From the NCBI GenBank assembly GCA_023055425.1, contig JALGPY010000006.1:72634127-72698126 (forward strand): DNA of 64,000 bases, written 5' to 3'. The position numbers and the translations under genes were made by a program. This DNA is from Linanthus parryae. Its lineage: Eukaryota > Streptophyta > Magnoliopsida > Ericales > Polemoniaceae. The notes under the pieces are model-generated. The model saw nothing but the letters and a program-made list of their open reading frames with translations. It was not told the origin of the DNA and ran no database searches. Below, one piece after another: positions 20,906 to 33,119 of the stretch. Position 1 is the stretch's first letter. Each line of letters starts with the position of its first letter.

Positions 20906-22334
20906 TATTGGGTTTTGACGTAGGTAACGCAGCGGAATAACAAAAATTAATCCTACTCAAAGCCCACCAAGGATCACAGGAAGAGATATCATAACATGAT
21001 TAGGGTCATAGAAGATGTGTACCTTTTTTATTTGTGAGATCACACGAAGAATGATGTCCTCGTCTCTACGGTTGATCCACGTCTAGAGGTGAGATCTAGA
21101 TTCTTCCTTCAAACAAGTGCTAGCTTGAACCCGGAGGAAGAGGGAAGAAGATCAAAGCAACAAAAGGAACCAAGGAGGTTCGGCCCTCCTTGTGCCGTCG
21201 GGTAGAGGGGCAGACGGCTAGGGGGTTTTGGCCCTCTAGTTTGTCTTGCTCTCTCTTTTGCTCTCTTCCACTCTTTGTGTTATTTCTAATAATAACTCAT
21301 GTGGGAAGGAAGCTAGAGCCTCTTATATATATACTCCAACAACTCCTTGTTGTTTCCATATTAGAGTTTTGTTGTTCCAGTAGGACTAGAACTATTCCCT
21401 TCCTTGCAAATTAGTCCTACTAAGTTTACAAGGTGTTGCACAATGATCCTTCTATTAATTAATCTATATTAATTAATCCCAAATCTAGCTCTACTCTATT
21501 TGACGTGTGACCCCATAGGTTTCTATATAGTTGGTAGTAACTATTACTAACATGGAGGGGTGTCTAGCAACACATCCATGCCACCCAACCCATAGAAATA
21601 GTCAGTGATCCCGACAAACCTTTGTGCCCAATATGTCATATTGCATTATCCCTTTGTCTCCATATCCGGATTGGACACGAGACATAAATAGTCACACTCG
21701 TATATCCAATCCATAGTTCCTCGATCCTGGGAATATGCTTATGCTTGCAGATAACATTAATATCTCTATATTAATTTATCTGAGTCTGGCCAGACATTCA
21801 ATAAGCCTCATCCCTCGAGTGGCCGTGGATATTTACCCCCATTATGTGGGAGGGACAAATCCTATCTACATCACTACGATCTCTAAGCTTGCTTCCTATC
21901 ACGCCCGATAGCCACCTTTATGATTACCCAGTTACAGTGTAACGTTTGATAACATCAAAGCGCAATATTTCACAACTAGAGTATCTAGTGACTTCAAGTC
22001 CAAGGATTGCAATAATATTAGCACTACGAAAAGCGATTGTGACTTCACATAATTTAATGTATCCTTTTCGTCGTGGGTCAATCCAGTATGCCATTACTCC
22101 TAATGCATACCCATGTGTTAGACTTGATATCTCCATATCAATCTATCCACATACTAGTCTATATTTGATTGTCCCATTAATCAATATAATGGACTAGGGA
22201 TATTTAAGATAAATAACACATTTTATCTAAGGACTTCATTATATTAAATATCGCCATAAATAATAAATGAATATTCTAGCCAAAACATTGTTCATACTAA
22301 ATCTACGATTGCCTCTAGGGCATCTATTCCAACA
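20906..22334 (-). repeat. 5' LTR of Angela copy 1
   Basis: 1429 bp, same length as the other LTR. Its inner end reads CCCAATA instead of CCCAACA (minus strand), a single change that breaks the terminal CA. It should contain the element promoter, which I did not map. Confidence 0.93.
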
Positions 22335-22339
22335 AAAAT
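22335..22339. repeat. AAAAT target-site duplication, right
   Basis: Matches 13916-13920 exactly and directly follows the LTR end CCAACA. Confidence 0.9.
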
Positions 22340-22595
22340 TTCATTTCCCGCCCAAAAGTTTGGTCAAATTTCTGTTTAGATCCATTCCCGACAAAACTGC
22401 AAGTCGTTGATAGTTTTTTTTATTTCGGATGACTAGTCGTTTCCCCACGACACAAACACAGCTGGTCTTTAAAAATCTAAAAGACGACAAGGCAGACGAC
22501 TAACTGATAAAAAAGACTGTTTGTACTACTTTTAAAGACCATAATCCTGGTAGTCGGAAGGAAACTGGTCGCTGAAATCAAGATCTGTTGTAGTG
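22340..22595 (-). repeat. CACTA right subterminal region and terminus
   Basis: Read on the minus strand from 22595 it begins CACTACAACAG, followed by GACCAG, CGACTACC, GTCGTCTGCC and GTCGTCTTT words in direct and inverted order. TGA follows at 22596-22598. Confidence 0.5.
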
Positions 22596-22598
22596 TGA

Positions 22599-25500
22599 GT
22601 TCATACACCTCATTAATTCAATAGGTATTGATTTATCACATTGTTAATAAACTATAAGTAAATTGTATATTTAAATAGTTTTTTTTTATTACAGAGAGTT
22701 TATATTAGAAAAAACTAAATAGTATTGAGTGGAATATCAAAAATATATATTTAATTGCTATATTTTTATATTTAAAAATAAATAATTTATAAATAAAGTT
22801 TGTGCTTTTGTTAGTTTCGATAAAAGATAAGTGTTGTATATAGAAGCTAAAATTTCCTTAAAGAGAATAATTTTCGTGAATTTATAGTAAATATTATTTT
22901 GCATTTGGTATTCAATTTATTAATAAATAATGACTCCTCCACATAATAACATATAAATAGTTGAGTATGAGAGTAATATCTTCTTCCTTTGCGAATAATA
23001 AATAATATTCTTTCTAAAATTTTTAGAAAACAATAATTAAAACTCGCTACTAATATTTTTTCTAAGGAAATAAAGAGAGAATAAGGTTGTCTTGGAATTA
23101 AACAGAACACAATTTCGGTATTTTACATACTAGCATTTGTCAGCGTGGTTGGACTTGGAATTAGTTAGGACTTATAAACTTGTAGCGACGAGTTCATAGA
23201 CAAGGGCTTCATTTCCTAATAGACGCTCCGTTTATTTACTTGTCGCATTTCACAAGGCAAGTTTATATGCATGATCTTGTGTGCCATTTCTTCCATAAGT
23301 GGTCTTGCATAAGTTTTTTTTATTATTAAAACTGCTATTCATGCTCTTCTTGAGATTTACTACACACTTTCGAAGAGCTCTATCTCGAGATATCACACTA
23401 AATGTAAAATGTAAGCAACGTAAAGTGAAAATAGTTGTATGAGAGGATCTGTTCACTACTGTGATGGCTCCGACCGTCGATGGGTGCGTCCGACTTTGTG
23501 ATTTTGGTCTTCTGTGGGTGCGCCTTGCATACACACACACACACACACATTATGTTGCCCAATTGCAATTAGACCTGGGTGTCCCTATTTACTAATCTCT
23601 TGGGACATCAGTTTCCCTCGTAGGGGGTGTCGATACTTAAGTTATATAGTGGACTAAATATATGTTTTGGATTTCGATCAATACCTTGTTACAACTTAAA
23701 TATTTTGGACATGATGGAATATTCGATATTGACATATGATTTTCGGGAGACAACTTGTTATAGAGGCCCTAATTCGGACTAAGTCGTTTGATTGGGTCTT
23801 TGACCCATCTACTACTTATGGACATGGGAAATTTGTTCATGGGAATTGAAAGTACTTCTGATATTTTATAATTTGAGTATATGTCAAATTAGCATTTTTC
23901 AATTCCAACTTATACTTCACCTGTTTACATGTCACAATATTACCCTACTCAGTCATTTGTCAACTTTTATAAATTGTGGGGTTGGCTTGGCTTATTTTAA
24001 AACTACCTAATGATTATATAGGCTTGGATGGAAATCACATACACTTATGTCCATGGACGCTCAACAAGAAATAATTATTAGACATTGACATTCAAGAAAA
24101 GACCACTTAGTTTTGCAATCACATTTGTATTATTGAAACACTGGGTTCATTTCATTTATGTAATAAAGAAGAATCTTGTGAAAGAAATGTTCAGGCTACT
24201 GATCCTCCTTGCAACCTATTGTAAGTTTGGGTGCGGAGTGACACTATCTGTAGTTATTCTATGGTAGAAATACGGGGGTGTTGCAATTATGGGGTTTCAA
24301 AATTAGGAAGATTCACTATCCAACACTTAGGTAAATGACTGTGTTATCAGAAAAGCACTTTAAGCCTAATCACAAGTTATTAGATGGTTGATTTGAGAAC
24401 AAAAGTCAAAGTACTCATGTAGATTAGACATCAAAGAACACATAGAAGAAACTGAATCAAGATGTCATGCAACACGCAACACGTTATGAGGCATGAAATT
24501 TGGTTTCATGTATGAGGGGACTCAAGAACAATTTCAGGTGGTCAAGTTCATGCAAGGTTCTGACTAGATGAGAGGGATTTAACTCAAACCAATAATCCAT
24601 ATTTGAAGATGGATACATAGAGAATACAAGGCAACAAGAATCACACAAATTGGCCGATTAATCATGGAGATGTAGGCTCACGAACATAGGCAGATAATCT
24701 TTCGGGAAGTTCATACACAAGAGAACCAGACTCATATAAAATGTGATTATGGTTAATTATGGGTTAGAAAACCAACTCTACAACACATAGAGAGCATGCA
24801 TAGCAGCATCAATTTAAAATAATTACTATATGAAGAATTATTCAAATTTCTAATTGAGTATGAGTTTTTGCCGTCGACCCAAATTCAATGTGTTTGGGTA
24901 TTCTCGAAATACCGATTGTTAGAAGGTATGTTTGGGCTTCCTGAGTTTGGACGAACTGAAAAAACACGATGGTGATGACCAATTTCACCAATCAATAATA
25001 GAAGAAGATAAATGATTGAAGACCAATATGAATGTGAATAAACTTTCTTACGCCAATTTCTCTCTAACCACGAATAAGTTCTTAAATTTCCTTTGAGGGA
25101 TGCTTTCTAGCTATGAAATGAAGCTACAACTAGCAGGTTGAGGCGATAAATAAAGAGGGGGATATGGATATTTCATTTAGAATTCACGTTTTGCTTCAAG
25201 AACATGCAAGAATGCTTGGGGTCTTTTGAGTTCTTACATAATTTGATCAAAATTTTGGTTTAGTCAGCCTTGAGGACAAGTTGAAAGCCTAAAACCTCAT
25301 CTTTTAAGGTGTCACGGCATTAGGCAACTAAGAATATGGTTAATCACCATGACTAGATACACCGGGAGGCGGGGTGTAAGTGTAGTTTAGGGAAAGTTTA
25401 GGCTAGATTTGGGTATCAGGGGTTTTAATAGGTTTAAGGAATTATTAACGTGTACGAACTCTTTAGAAATTCCTCAATAGCCCATATAGAAGCCAATAAT

Positions 25501-25818
25501 TAATTCATAGCCCCAATCATTTCTTGTTACTCAATTGTTTTTTACAAAATTACCCCAACATTTCTTGAAATTTGCAATTAAACCCTTCTTGAAAACTAGG
25601 GATATCACAATGGTAAATTCCCAAATGGAGCATGCAGTAATGTATTTTTAGAAATAGGGATCCTGATGTGACAATATGTGTATATTAAGTTATGCAATAT
25701 GCAGTTAAGCCTTTATTTTAGGTAGGAATACTCGGGTGAAAAGTGTAGAAAACAAGTAAGAAAGTGAGAAAACACCTAAATGGTTTAAACAACTGAGGTG
25801 TCAAATAATAATTGTTGT
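22599..25818. other. AT-rich spacer with no recognised feature
   Basis: No frame with recognisable domains on either strand. There is a short (CA)n near 23530-23550. 22680-22800 is very AT-rich. The sequence may be decayed LTR-element DNA, but no termini, primer site or coding motif was found. Confidence 0.4.
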
Positions 25819-26005
25819 TGTTAGGAAATTGCATATAGCGCCCAAGGGCTGCTTTGTAATTGACTCAAATCCCAAGGGGTAAGCAGCAATTAGTTATAAG
25901 TTTGTTTGTAAATAGAGACCGCTTGACAAAAACAAGTAGGTGATTTATGCACATACGTAGGAACCCTAGCTCTCTCTACAAAAGTCATCTTAAGGCGGAA
26001 CATTG

Positions 26006-26013
26006 TGTAAAAC
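26006..26013. repeat. TGTAAAAC target-site duplication, left
   Basis: The 8-bp word TGTAAAAC is found again at 26690-26697, exactly flanking the MITE. Eight-base duplications are typical of hAT elements. Confidence 0.9.
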
Positions 26014-26689
26014 TAGGACTGCAACTCGGGCGGGCTGGGCGGGTTGACACCCTTGCCCAAGCCCAAGCCCGAGTTCTGTCAGGGTTGCCCAAGCCCAACC
26101 CAGCCCGGGTTAAGAGAGTCGCTAGCCCGCCCAAGCCCAAATTCAAACAAACCAATTCGGGTTCGGGTTGAATTCGGGCTAGCCCATTAAAGTAAATAAA
26201 TTAACATAATTATCACATTCAACTCAATTAAAACTATCCCCTTAAAGTTTTGTTAATAATTTACATATAAAAATAGATACCGAAAGTAGACACTTCATTC
26301 TTATCTATTTAAGGCTAAAAAATAATGATTATATATTGTTAGATTGAATTAAAAAAATCCATTTATACAAGAGAATACTAGATATTTTGGGAAAAAATAT
26401 ATTAATTAAGAACATAAACATAATTAAAGATATCACTAATAATTAATAGAAAAATAATGGATCCTTAAAAAATATCCTATATAATACTTTCCAAATGAGT
26501 ATACAAATCGGGCAATTTGGGCTAGCACATCATTTCATATTCGTGCCCGAGCCCGACCCTAATTCCAATTCGGGTTGAGAATTTTTGCCTAAGCCCGTCC
26601 AAAATTACTCAAAACATGTGCCCAAGCCCGACTTTAGACCGGGCTGGGTTCGGGTTGGTCGGGTTCAGCCCGTTCAAGTTGCACCCCTA
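26014..26689. mobile_element. hAT-type MITE, 676 bp
   Basis: Left end TAGGACTGCAACT and right end (minus strand) TAGGGGTGCAACT form a terminal inverted repeat. Subterminal regions are filled with 'gcccaagccc', 'cgggctgggc' and 'gggttcgggtt' words in both orientations. The middle is AT-rich and non-coding. The 8-bp TGTAAAAC duplication on both sides is perfect. It has no transposase and would depend on a hAT enzyme in trans. It landed in the short copia LTR. Confidence 0.88.
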
Positions 26690-26880
26690 TGTAAAACAGA
26701 GTGTTCATCCTCGAGCGTCGCACCGATTACTGGGAGCTTTGGAACACGTGAACAACTGCAACAACATATTCCAGATGTCGTCTGCGGACGATTACGCTAC
26801 AAGAGATAAGCCAGTTTAATCGCTTCCTATATATGATTAATTGTATAGGGTTTACCGTAGTAGCAAATATAATCTATTAT

Positions 26881-26898
26881 TGATATCAGAGCCACAGG
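26881..26898 (+). promoter_or_regulatory. Degenerate tRNA-Met primer-binding site
   Basis: TGATATCAGAGCCACAGG differs by one base from the canonical TGGTATCAGAGCC(ACAGG) seen at 57445. It marks the inner boundary of the short LTR. Confidence 0.6.
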
Positions 26899-27173
26899 TT
26901 TGTGCTTTTTGGCTCTAAACCCTATAAAATCTGTACATGTACACATTGCCTCAGTTTTTGAAACTTGAGTTTCAATATGAAAATTATATACGATGTCGTA
27001 GATATTTGCGCGACGATTTCAGAAATATAAATATTATAATTTTTGGATAAACGAACTAAACGTTATGGCCGTTTCAATATTCTGCCTGGATGGCAATGTA
27101 GAAACCAGATCTGTAAAATGAATGATGATATTCCAAATGTGTTAAAATTTAGATTTGAACACATGGTTAGAAT
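26899..27173 (+). other. Remnant of copia internal sequence
   Basis: About 275 bp of untranslated leader-like sequence between the primer site and the hAT terminus. No gag was recognised. Confidence 0.35.
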
Positions 27174-27839
27174 TAGGGGTGGCAATGCGGTCCGCTCCGA
27201 TCCGATATCCGGGGTGATCCGATACTAATGGAGCGGTCCAAATCCGATCCATTTCAATTTGGATTGGATTTGGATATCAAATTGTTCCAAACGGATTTCC
27301 GATCAGATCCGGATCGCACAGTAAAATACTCGCTGATCCGATTTGATATTTATATATGTATTACATAATATAAAATATATTAGTTATAGCTCTCGTTGTT
27401 TGTGTACTGGATGGAGACGGTGATTGGAGGTTGGGTTCTGTAGAAGGTAGGAGATGATGCAACACGTTGTTTAGGTTTTTGCATGGTAGTTTAATTGGTT
27501 GGTGGTTGGGGAATTTGGCCATGTTCTGTGGGTGTAATTTGGTGGTCATGGTGATTGTTTAGTTGGTGTGGGCTGTGATGGTTTAGGAGGTCGCAGAGGT
27601 CGTGGTTGCTGAGATTGAGGGGAAAGGTTCGGTTATGAAGTTGGAGCAGAGACTCTAAAATTTTGTCTAAAATAATTGCATATGAACACAGTCAATGACA
27701 CAAATCATTGACATAAATCTATAAATATGTGTTTTATTTTTCATAACTTGAAGCTCATGCTTTGTTCTAAAATTTATCTACAAATATTTTCCTGTTTTCA
27801 CTGATACTGTTCATATATTTGTTTTCTTGTCTAGTTATT

Positions 27840-30800
27840 ACAGATCAATGTCTACTCCAACTTCAAAAAATGATGGTGAGAATAGTTCAGGTGTTGGTAT
27901 CAATATTGGTATTACCCCTCCAGTAATCGACAATAATCTCACCACTAAACTTGACAAATCACCTCTTGTTACACAAACTAATGTTACAGTAGGCAGAAGT
28001 AATCCTATTTGATTGTCCGATGGTGAAAACAAAGATAAAAATGAAAATTGTGATCGTGAGAAGAATGATAATGGGAAAAGAGGGATGAGATCAAATGTGT
28101 TGGCTTCCTTTAAGAAGCTGGAATATCAAAGAAGTTGAGGAAGCAATTTGTAATTTCTGTAATGGCCAATTCGTTGGCGAATCTTCTAAGGGGACTTAAC
28201 ACTTGACAAGCCATCTTAAGAGATGCCCAAAGAAGAATAAACAACACAGTATTGTAGATGCTTTGGGGAAACAAAATTTGGTCTTTGAATAGAAAAAATG
28301 TAGATGGTACTCCAACATTAGGTATGTATCAATTTGATCAGCAGCGTGGCAAGCAGCATGCCATGAATGAACTTGCAAAAATGGTAGTTCTACATGAATT
28401 CCCTCTTAGTGTTGTGGAATATGTTACTTTCCGGTCATAGTCTTTCTCTCTTCAGCTGTCCTTCAAGATGGTATCCCGAAACACAAATAGACATATTTAA
28501 GATTTACGAATTGAGAAGACTGAAGTGATGAATATGTTGTCAAATGCACGAGGCAGAGTTTCACTCACAACTGACATGTGCACTTTTAGCAATAAGAAAA
28601 GGGGATTCATGGTTGTAATTGCGCATTTTATTTATGACTCATGGAAATTGCAATCTTGAGTTTAAAAGTAGTATTTTTTTTTAGTTATTCAATGATTAAT
28701 TTATATTAATATATATATTTGATTTGATCATCTATAATTGATTTCAATATTGGATTACAGGTTTATTTATGTTCCTTCACCTCATACAGCGTCGGTATTA
28801 TATGAAGCTCTTTTGGAGTGCATGCTTGAGTGGAATATTGATATGATATTTGCGTGTTTGACAATGGAAAATTGCACCACAAATGATGCTATGGTAAAGT
28901 TGGTCCTATAAAAACTGCAACTTAGTTCTTTGCTTTTTTTTTTTACGCGGATGCTTTCTTCATATGCGGTGCAAGATGGTTTATTGGTCATTTTGGGTTG
29001 TATTGAGAAAGTACGAGACAGTTTTTTTATTGGACCCCCCTCCCACACCAAGGCAAAAGTTTAGTGAAACAACTTCTCAAATTCCCGTGGCATGCAAAAA
29101 CGAAATGGTGCCTGACTGCAAAACAAGTTGGAACTCCACATATACCATGTTGTCTATCGCGTCAAAGCATAATGATGTCTTCTTTCGTTTAAGGCAACTG
29201 AAAGTACCCATACTAGCTTGCCAATTGAGGATGATTGGGATATGGCGAAGGATATTTGCGAGAGGTTCGAACTATTTTATGACCCAACGGGGACATTTTG
29301 TGGTACTCTCTGTCCAAGAACCAATGTTTATTTTTCGAAAGTGTGTGACATTTAGTTTCAATTAATTAAATGGACATAGACTTGAAATGTGGTCATTAGG
29401 ACTATGGCAATAATAATGTTGAATAATTTTAATGATTATTGGAGAGACAAACAAATTGTCATGGGAGTTACTTCCATCATAGATGCCCGGTTCAAAGTGA
29501 ATCTTGAATTCATGTTTACTGAGATTTATGGGGACGAAGCTAAATAAGAGATAAAAATATGAATGGAATGTGTCTTGATCTTCTTCGGGAGTACAAGGCT
29601 AAACAAGCAGCAAATTTTGTGTGTGTCATTGTCCTCCATGCCAAGTGGTATAACCTCAAAGGGAAAATATAGTCATGAAGAATACAGTGCTTTTCTGAGT
29701 AGTCGTAGACAAAATGGTGACAATATGTCTGTTGAGTTGAATCACTATCTCGATGACGAGGTACTTCCTCTAAATGAGGATCAGGATTTCCTATTGAAAG
29801 TTTTTAATGTAAGTAAAATATAGGATCTAATACTCTAGAAGGGGGGGGGTGGTTGAATAGAGTATGAAAACTTTTTCCAAACACTAGCCTCGTCAAAGTT
29901 TAAGCCAATGTTTGAAAGAGATCTCAAAGCTTTGGAACTAGTTTGTAAAGCTTGCGATAAAACTGTAACTGTCAGAAGCTTAAAAGCTTTGAGATAAGAA
30001 ATTCTCCAAATCTTTGGAGCTCACTGCTTGAACGTGATTTGTAATAGTAATGAAAAGCAGTAAAGTAAATCTTAGAGAACACAGAGATTTTTACAGAGTT
30101 CAGTCACAATTGGACCTAGTCTCTGCCTGAGGGATCTGATCCCTCCAGGATTTCAACACACCTCTTATTAATCACCCAGATTTAGCCCTAGATATCAAGC
30201 CTAACAGAGCTACCTTACACTTATACAGCTTGTGGTTCCCAACCTATCTAGTAACAGCTACAACCTGTTGAAACAATAAGAACCTCTTTGTTGTTCACTT
30301 GAACAACTAAACTTCTAAGTTTGTGAGGTTTAAGAATTAAAAATGAATAAAGCAATCTCAATACAGGTTGAAGAACACAGAAGAAATGAGCAAATGAAGC
30401 TTGGAGTGTTCTTTAGATTTGATGAATGATCTTCTTCTCCTGCAGTGTTGATTGACTTGAATGATTGAAGAACTGTGTGATTTGATCTCCCACGTATGAA
30501 AATCTCTTCAATATCCTATTGACCAGACTCTCTCAATGTGTGACTCTTGTTTACAATTCAAACTCCATCTTTTATCAACAACCTGCAACTGCTTGAGAGA
30601 TTTTAGGAACTAAATTCCTACAAATCCTCACCCGTGATATGCTTCTTTCAACAGCTATGCTTGAATATCTATTAAGTTTGTTTATGGACGTTTGAACGAC
30701 CATTAAACTTGCACATCCTCATAAACAAAGATCAAACAACATATCAAAAAAATAGCTACAGAATCTGATATGTTAGACACACAGTTCATGCATAAACCCT

Positions 30801-31657
30801 GGCTATTTTTGCCTTAGATAAAAATTAATATAAACTGTCACATATTAATAAGACAAGATAAATAACAAAACAAAGAGTTAGAATAACTCATTATCCAGTT
30901 TTAAATCCATCTAAGTCTTCCTGCAAACAGAAAATAGTTAAGCACAGTTCATCAGTTAAGAACACAAGGCAATCTCAAAGCTTTTTGGAGCTTTGATTGC
31001 CAGTTCACTAGTTTGAGATGAACACTGAATCCTGCAACCTGTGAGACTTATAAAATCTAATAATAGGCTCAATAATATTTGCAAGAGACACTATTGAATT
31101 ATAAACTCATCACTCAATCCAGGCGTGCACTTATAGAAATTGTTAGGCACAACTAGCATAAGCACCACATTATTTCAAAGCTTTGGAGCTTTAAAACTAA
31201 ATGTCTCTGATCTTATGGCTTTCATCATGAAGGTTCAAGTTTCCTCTGAGCTTGTAAACTCATTCAAACTCATAAGTCTGACCTATCATCTATCATGGTG
31301 GAAAAATCATGGGGTTAAATATCCAACTCTTAGAAGTATTGCAAAAGATGTCTTGGCGATTCCTATGTCCATGGTGGCTTCAGAATCTGCATTTAGTACG
31401 AGTGGTAGAATGCTCATCGTAGTATACTTCATGCGAAAACGGTCGAAGCTCAAATGTTTTCTCAAAGTTGACTTTGGAGTGAAATTCGTGGTATAATTTT
31501 TGTTGCATTGTGTTTATATATTAATGTTAATCTAATAATTTTCAAGTTTCAATTACCTTCTCATTTTTTAGGCAAGCCCACTACACTGTCATATAATATA
31601 CAATCTATCATTGATGAAGAAGAGGAGGACGATAATAGTTTTCTTATGGAGGAGTAA
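27840..31657 (+). pseudogene. hAT transposase pseudogene, split by an LTR
   Basis: The protein would cut and paste the hAT element. Blocks in order over several frames: a Ser/Thr-rich N-terminus (27838-28010); a BED-type zinc finger CNFCNGQF...HLTSHLKRC (about 28150-28220); LHEFPLSVVEYVTF and SLTTDMC (28390-28580), part of the RNase H-like catalytic fold; FIYVPSPHTAS and LECMLEWNID (28760-28840); CKTSWNSTYTML (29117-29150); and DARFKVNLEF..IYGDE (29480-29540). After the LTR insertion come SWWKNHGVKYPTL and IAKDVLAIP..MVASESAFS (31290-31400), the hAT dimerisation domain, and an acidic tail ending at TAA 31655-31657. Many stops and frameshifts show it is dead. Confidence 0.8.
29819..31275 (-). 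mobile_element. Sirevirus-like copia LTR, copy A, inside the hAT gene
   Basis: Begins TATAGGATCTAATACTCTAG with a run of nine G and 'ttgaatagagtat', the same start as copies at 32168 and 35543. It shares 'agagttcagtcac', 'ctctgcctgagggatctgat' and 'cctgcaggatttcaac' blocks. It lies between ..LNEDQDF and ..LSWWKNHG of the hAT dimerisation domain, so it was inserted into the gene. The right limit is approximate. Whether it is a solo LTR or a deletion remnant is unknown. Confidence 0.65.
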
Positions 31658-32167
31658 CTGGTAATTATTTACTTAATTTACATAGTTGAACTTATGTATA
31701 CGGTTTTATCATCTCCTTGTTTAGTCCATATATTTCTATTAATTAAGTTACTCCATAAATTGGCTCGATGGTAAACTCGTTGTTAATATGAGTGGGTTCA
31801 ATCCTTGGGAGGCTCTAAAACATGACTTGGGCAACTTACTGTTTTGGTGGTAGAACTACTGGGTTTCACTAGGTTTCTTTAAATATGCTCGTGTGTCCCC
31901 AATCTGCATGTCTTTAATCTGCTTTGGTGCTAGAAATACTGGGTTCATCTGATGCATTCCTTACAAATGTTGGGACTAATGAAAATATGCCACGATTTTT
32001 CTCCTGTGGTGGTTGGCTTTTCATGAGAACATATTTGTTGTTTTTACTTTGGTGCAACCAAGCCAAGTGAGGAAATATGTCAAACTGAGAAATTATACCT
32101 TGAGTGCAATCTTTTTAGTTTATTCATTGTTTCGAACTGCTTTGAAGGGGTGTACAGTAGGCAGTAA
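31658..32167. other. Spacer, possibly hAT 3' region; no gene
   Basis: AT-rich sequence after the hAT stop codon. No terminal inverted repeat partner of 27174 was found. Confidence 0.35.
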
Positions 32168-32630
32168 TACAGGATCAATACTCTATAAGGGGGGGGGGGT
32201 TGAATAGAGTATGGCAACTTTTGCTAACTTGCAAGAAGAGTGGTTTTAAAAATATTTGCAATGAGTGAAGATTGTTTCAAGGCCTAGAAATGAGTTTCAA
32301 GTCCTTAGAATAAAAACAGTTGCAGTAAAAAAGTTAAGTCTATTTCAAGGCCTTGATATGAGTTTCAAACCCTTGAAATGAAACCCGTTTTGTTTGCTCC
32401 AAATAAGTTAAGTGTAGAACTGAAAAGTAAATTCAAGAGACACTGGATGTATAGAGTTCAGTCCCCTTGGACCTACATCTCTACCTCATGTATCTTCTCC
32501 CTGCAGGATTTTCAACTCAATTCTTGTTAATCAAAAGCTAAGTCCTAGATCTCAAGCACAGAGAGATACCTTACTCTGTTACAGCTTATGGTTCTAACTA
32601 ACCTATTTAGATGTTTTCAAAGAATGAAAT
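32168..32630 (-). mobile_element. Sirevirus-like LTR, copy B (truncated)
   Basis: Starts TACAGGATCAATACTCTATA with a run of about 12 G and 'ttgaatagagtat', then 'agagttcagtcc', 'cttggacctacatctctacct' type wording and 'ttctccctgcaggattttca'. It stops matching near 32630, about 460 bp in, so roughly two thirds of the LTR is gone. Confidence 0.6.
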
Positions 32631-33119
32631 CTCTTGGTCCATGTTCTTTTTATCTTTATTTTAATAAGGAATTATTTGCTTAAACTCAATACATCTACAC
32701 CAATATCCCACATTCCGCGATCTCATGCGTTCTCACAAAGTGACACACTAAATTTACGTTTCATGTTTAAGTCATTCAATCTAAGTTGATAACATAAACG
32801 TTGACGTCTTATTACTTTTGATAAATGGTGAATTCTCGAAAGCGATTTGAACTCTACAAAATTAATTTCATTCTCATTGTTTTTGCAGTGGAAACTTGTA
32901 GCCCATTGGAGTGGTGGTGATCAATGACACCCCATGCGATGTCTAAGAAATAGAGGGGTGTCCGGGGATAAATGTTACGTCATCACCTAGATAGCTCCCT
33001 TGGTTTAGCTTAAAAAGCCCACTCGCTTGTATATTCCTCTATTTTGTTGTGGGTCTTGGAGAGCCTTGGATTGGAGGTGGAAATATGTGGAAACAAATGT
33101 TGATGCTATAAATTTTGAA
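32631..33119. other. Spacer with no recognised gene
   Basis: AT-rich, no domain or terminal motif seen. Confidence 0.3.

Larger units (their letters stand above)
13921..22334 (-). mobile_element. Complete Ty1/copia retrotransposon, Angela/BARE-like (copy 1)
   Basis: Two 1429-bp LTRs (13921-15349 and 20906-22334), a 5-bp duplication, a primer-binding site, a polypurine tract and gag-protease-integrase-RT-RNase H in that order on the minus strand. Integrase before RT defines Ty1/copia. The LTR starts TGTTGGAATAGATGCCCTAG (minus strand), like Angela/BARE LTRs; the lineage is an inference. The two LTRs have the same length and differ by roughly 20-25 substitutions by eye, so the insertion is young. 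The coding frame carries one nonsense codon and one frameshift. It sits about 260 bp inside the right end of the CACTA candidate. Confidence 0.93.
25819..26879 (+). mobile_element. Putative short copia LTR split by a MITE
   Basis: Starts TGTTAGGAAATTGC at 25819 and ends at about 26879, one base before a tRNA-Met primer site. Without the 676-bp MITE and its 8-bp duplication it would be about 377 bp, a usual size for short-LTR copia lineages. The last 115 bp ('agatgtcgtctgcgga', 'attacgcta', 'agggtttaccgtagtagc') recurs at 47276-47388, supporting a repeat family. The terminal CA is not preserved. Downstream internal sequence has no ORF and stops at the hAT left end. Confidence 0.45.
27174..31657 (+). 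mobile_element. Decayed hAT transposon (left end and transposase; right end not found)
   Basis: The left terminus TAGGGGTGGCAATGCGG at 27174 is a typical plant hAT end, followed by 'gatccgat/ggatttgg' subterminal words. A degenerate transposase follows on the same strand to 31657. No matching right terminus (reverse of the left) was seen before the next repeats, so the right end is missing or too diverged. A Sirevirus LTR is inserted in the transposase. Confidence 0.65.

Noticed and set aside
20906..22595. Calling the CACTA right end part of the copia element
   Set aside because: The copia LTR ends cleanly at 22334 with AAAAT duplication; the TAGTG end lies 261 bp beyond.
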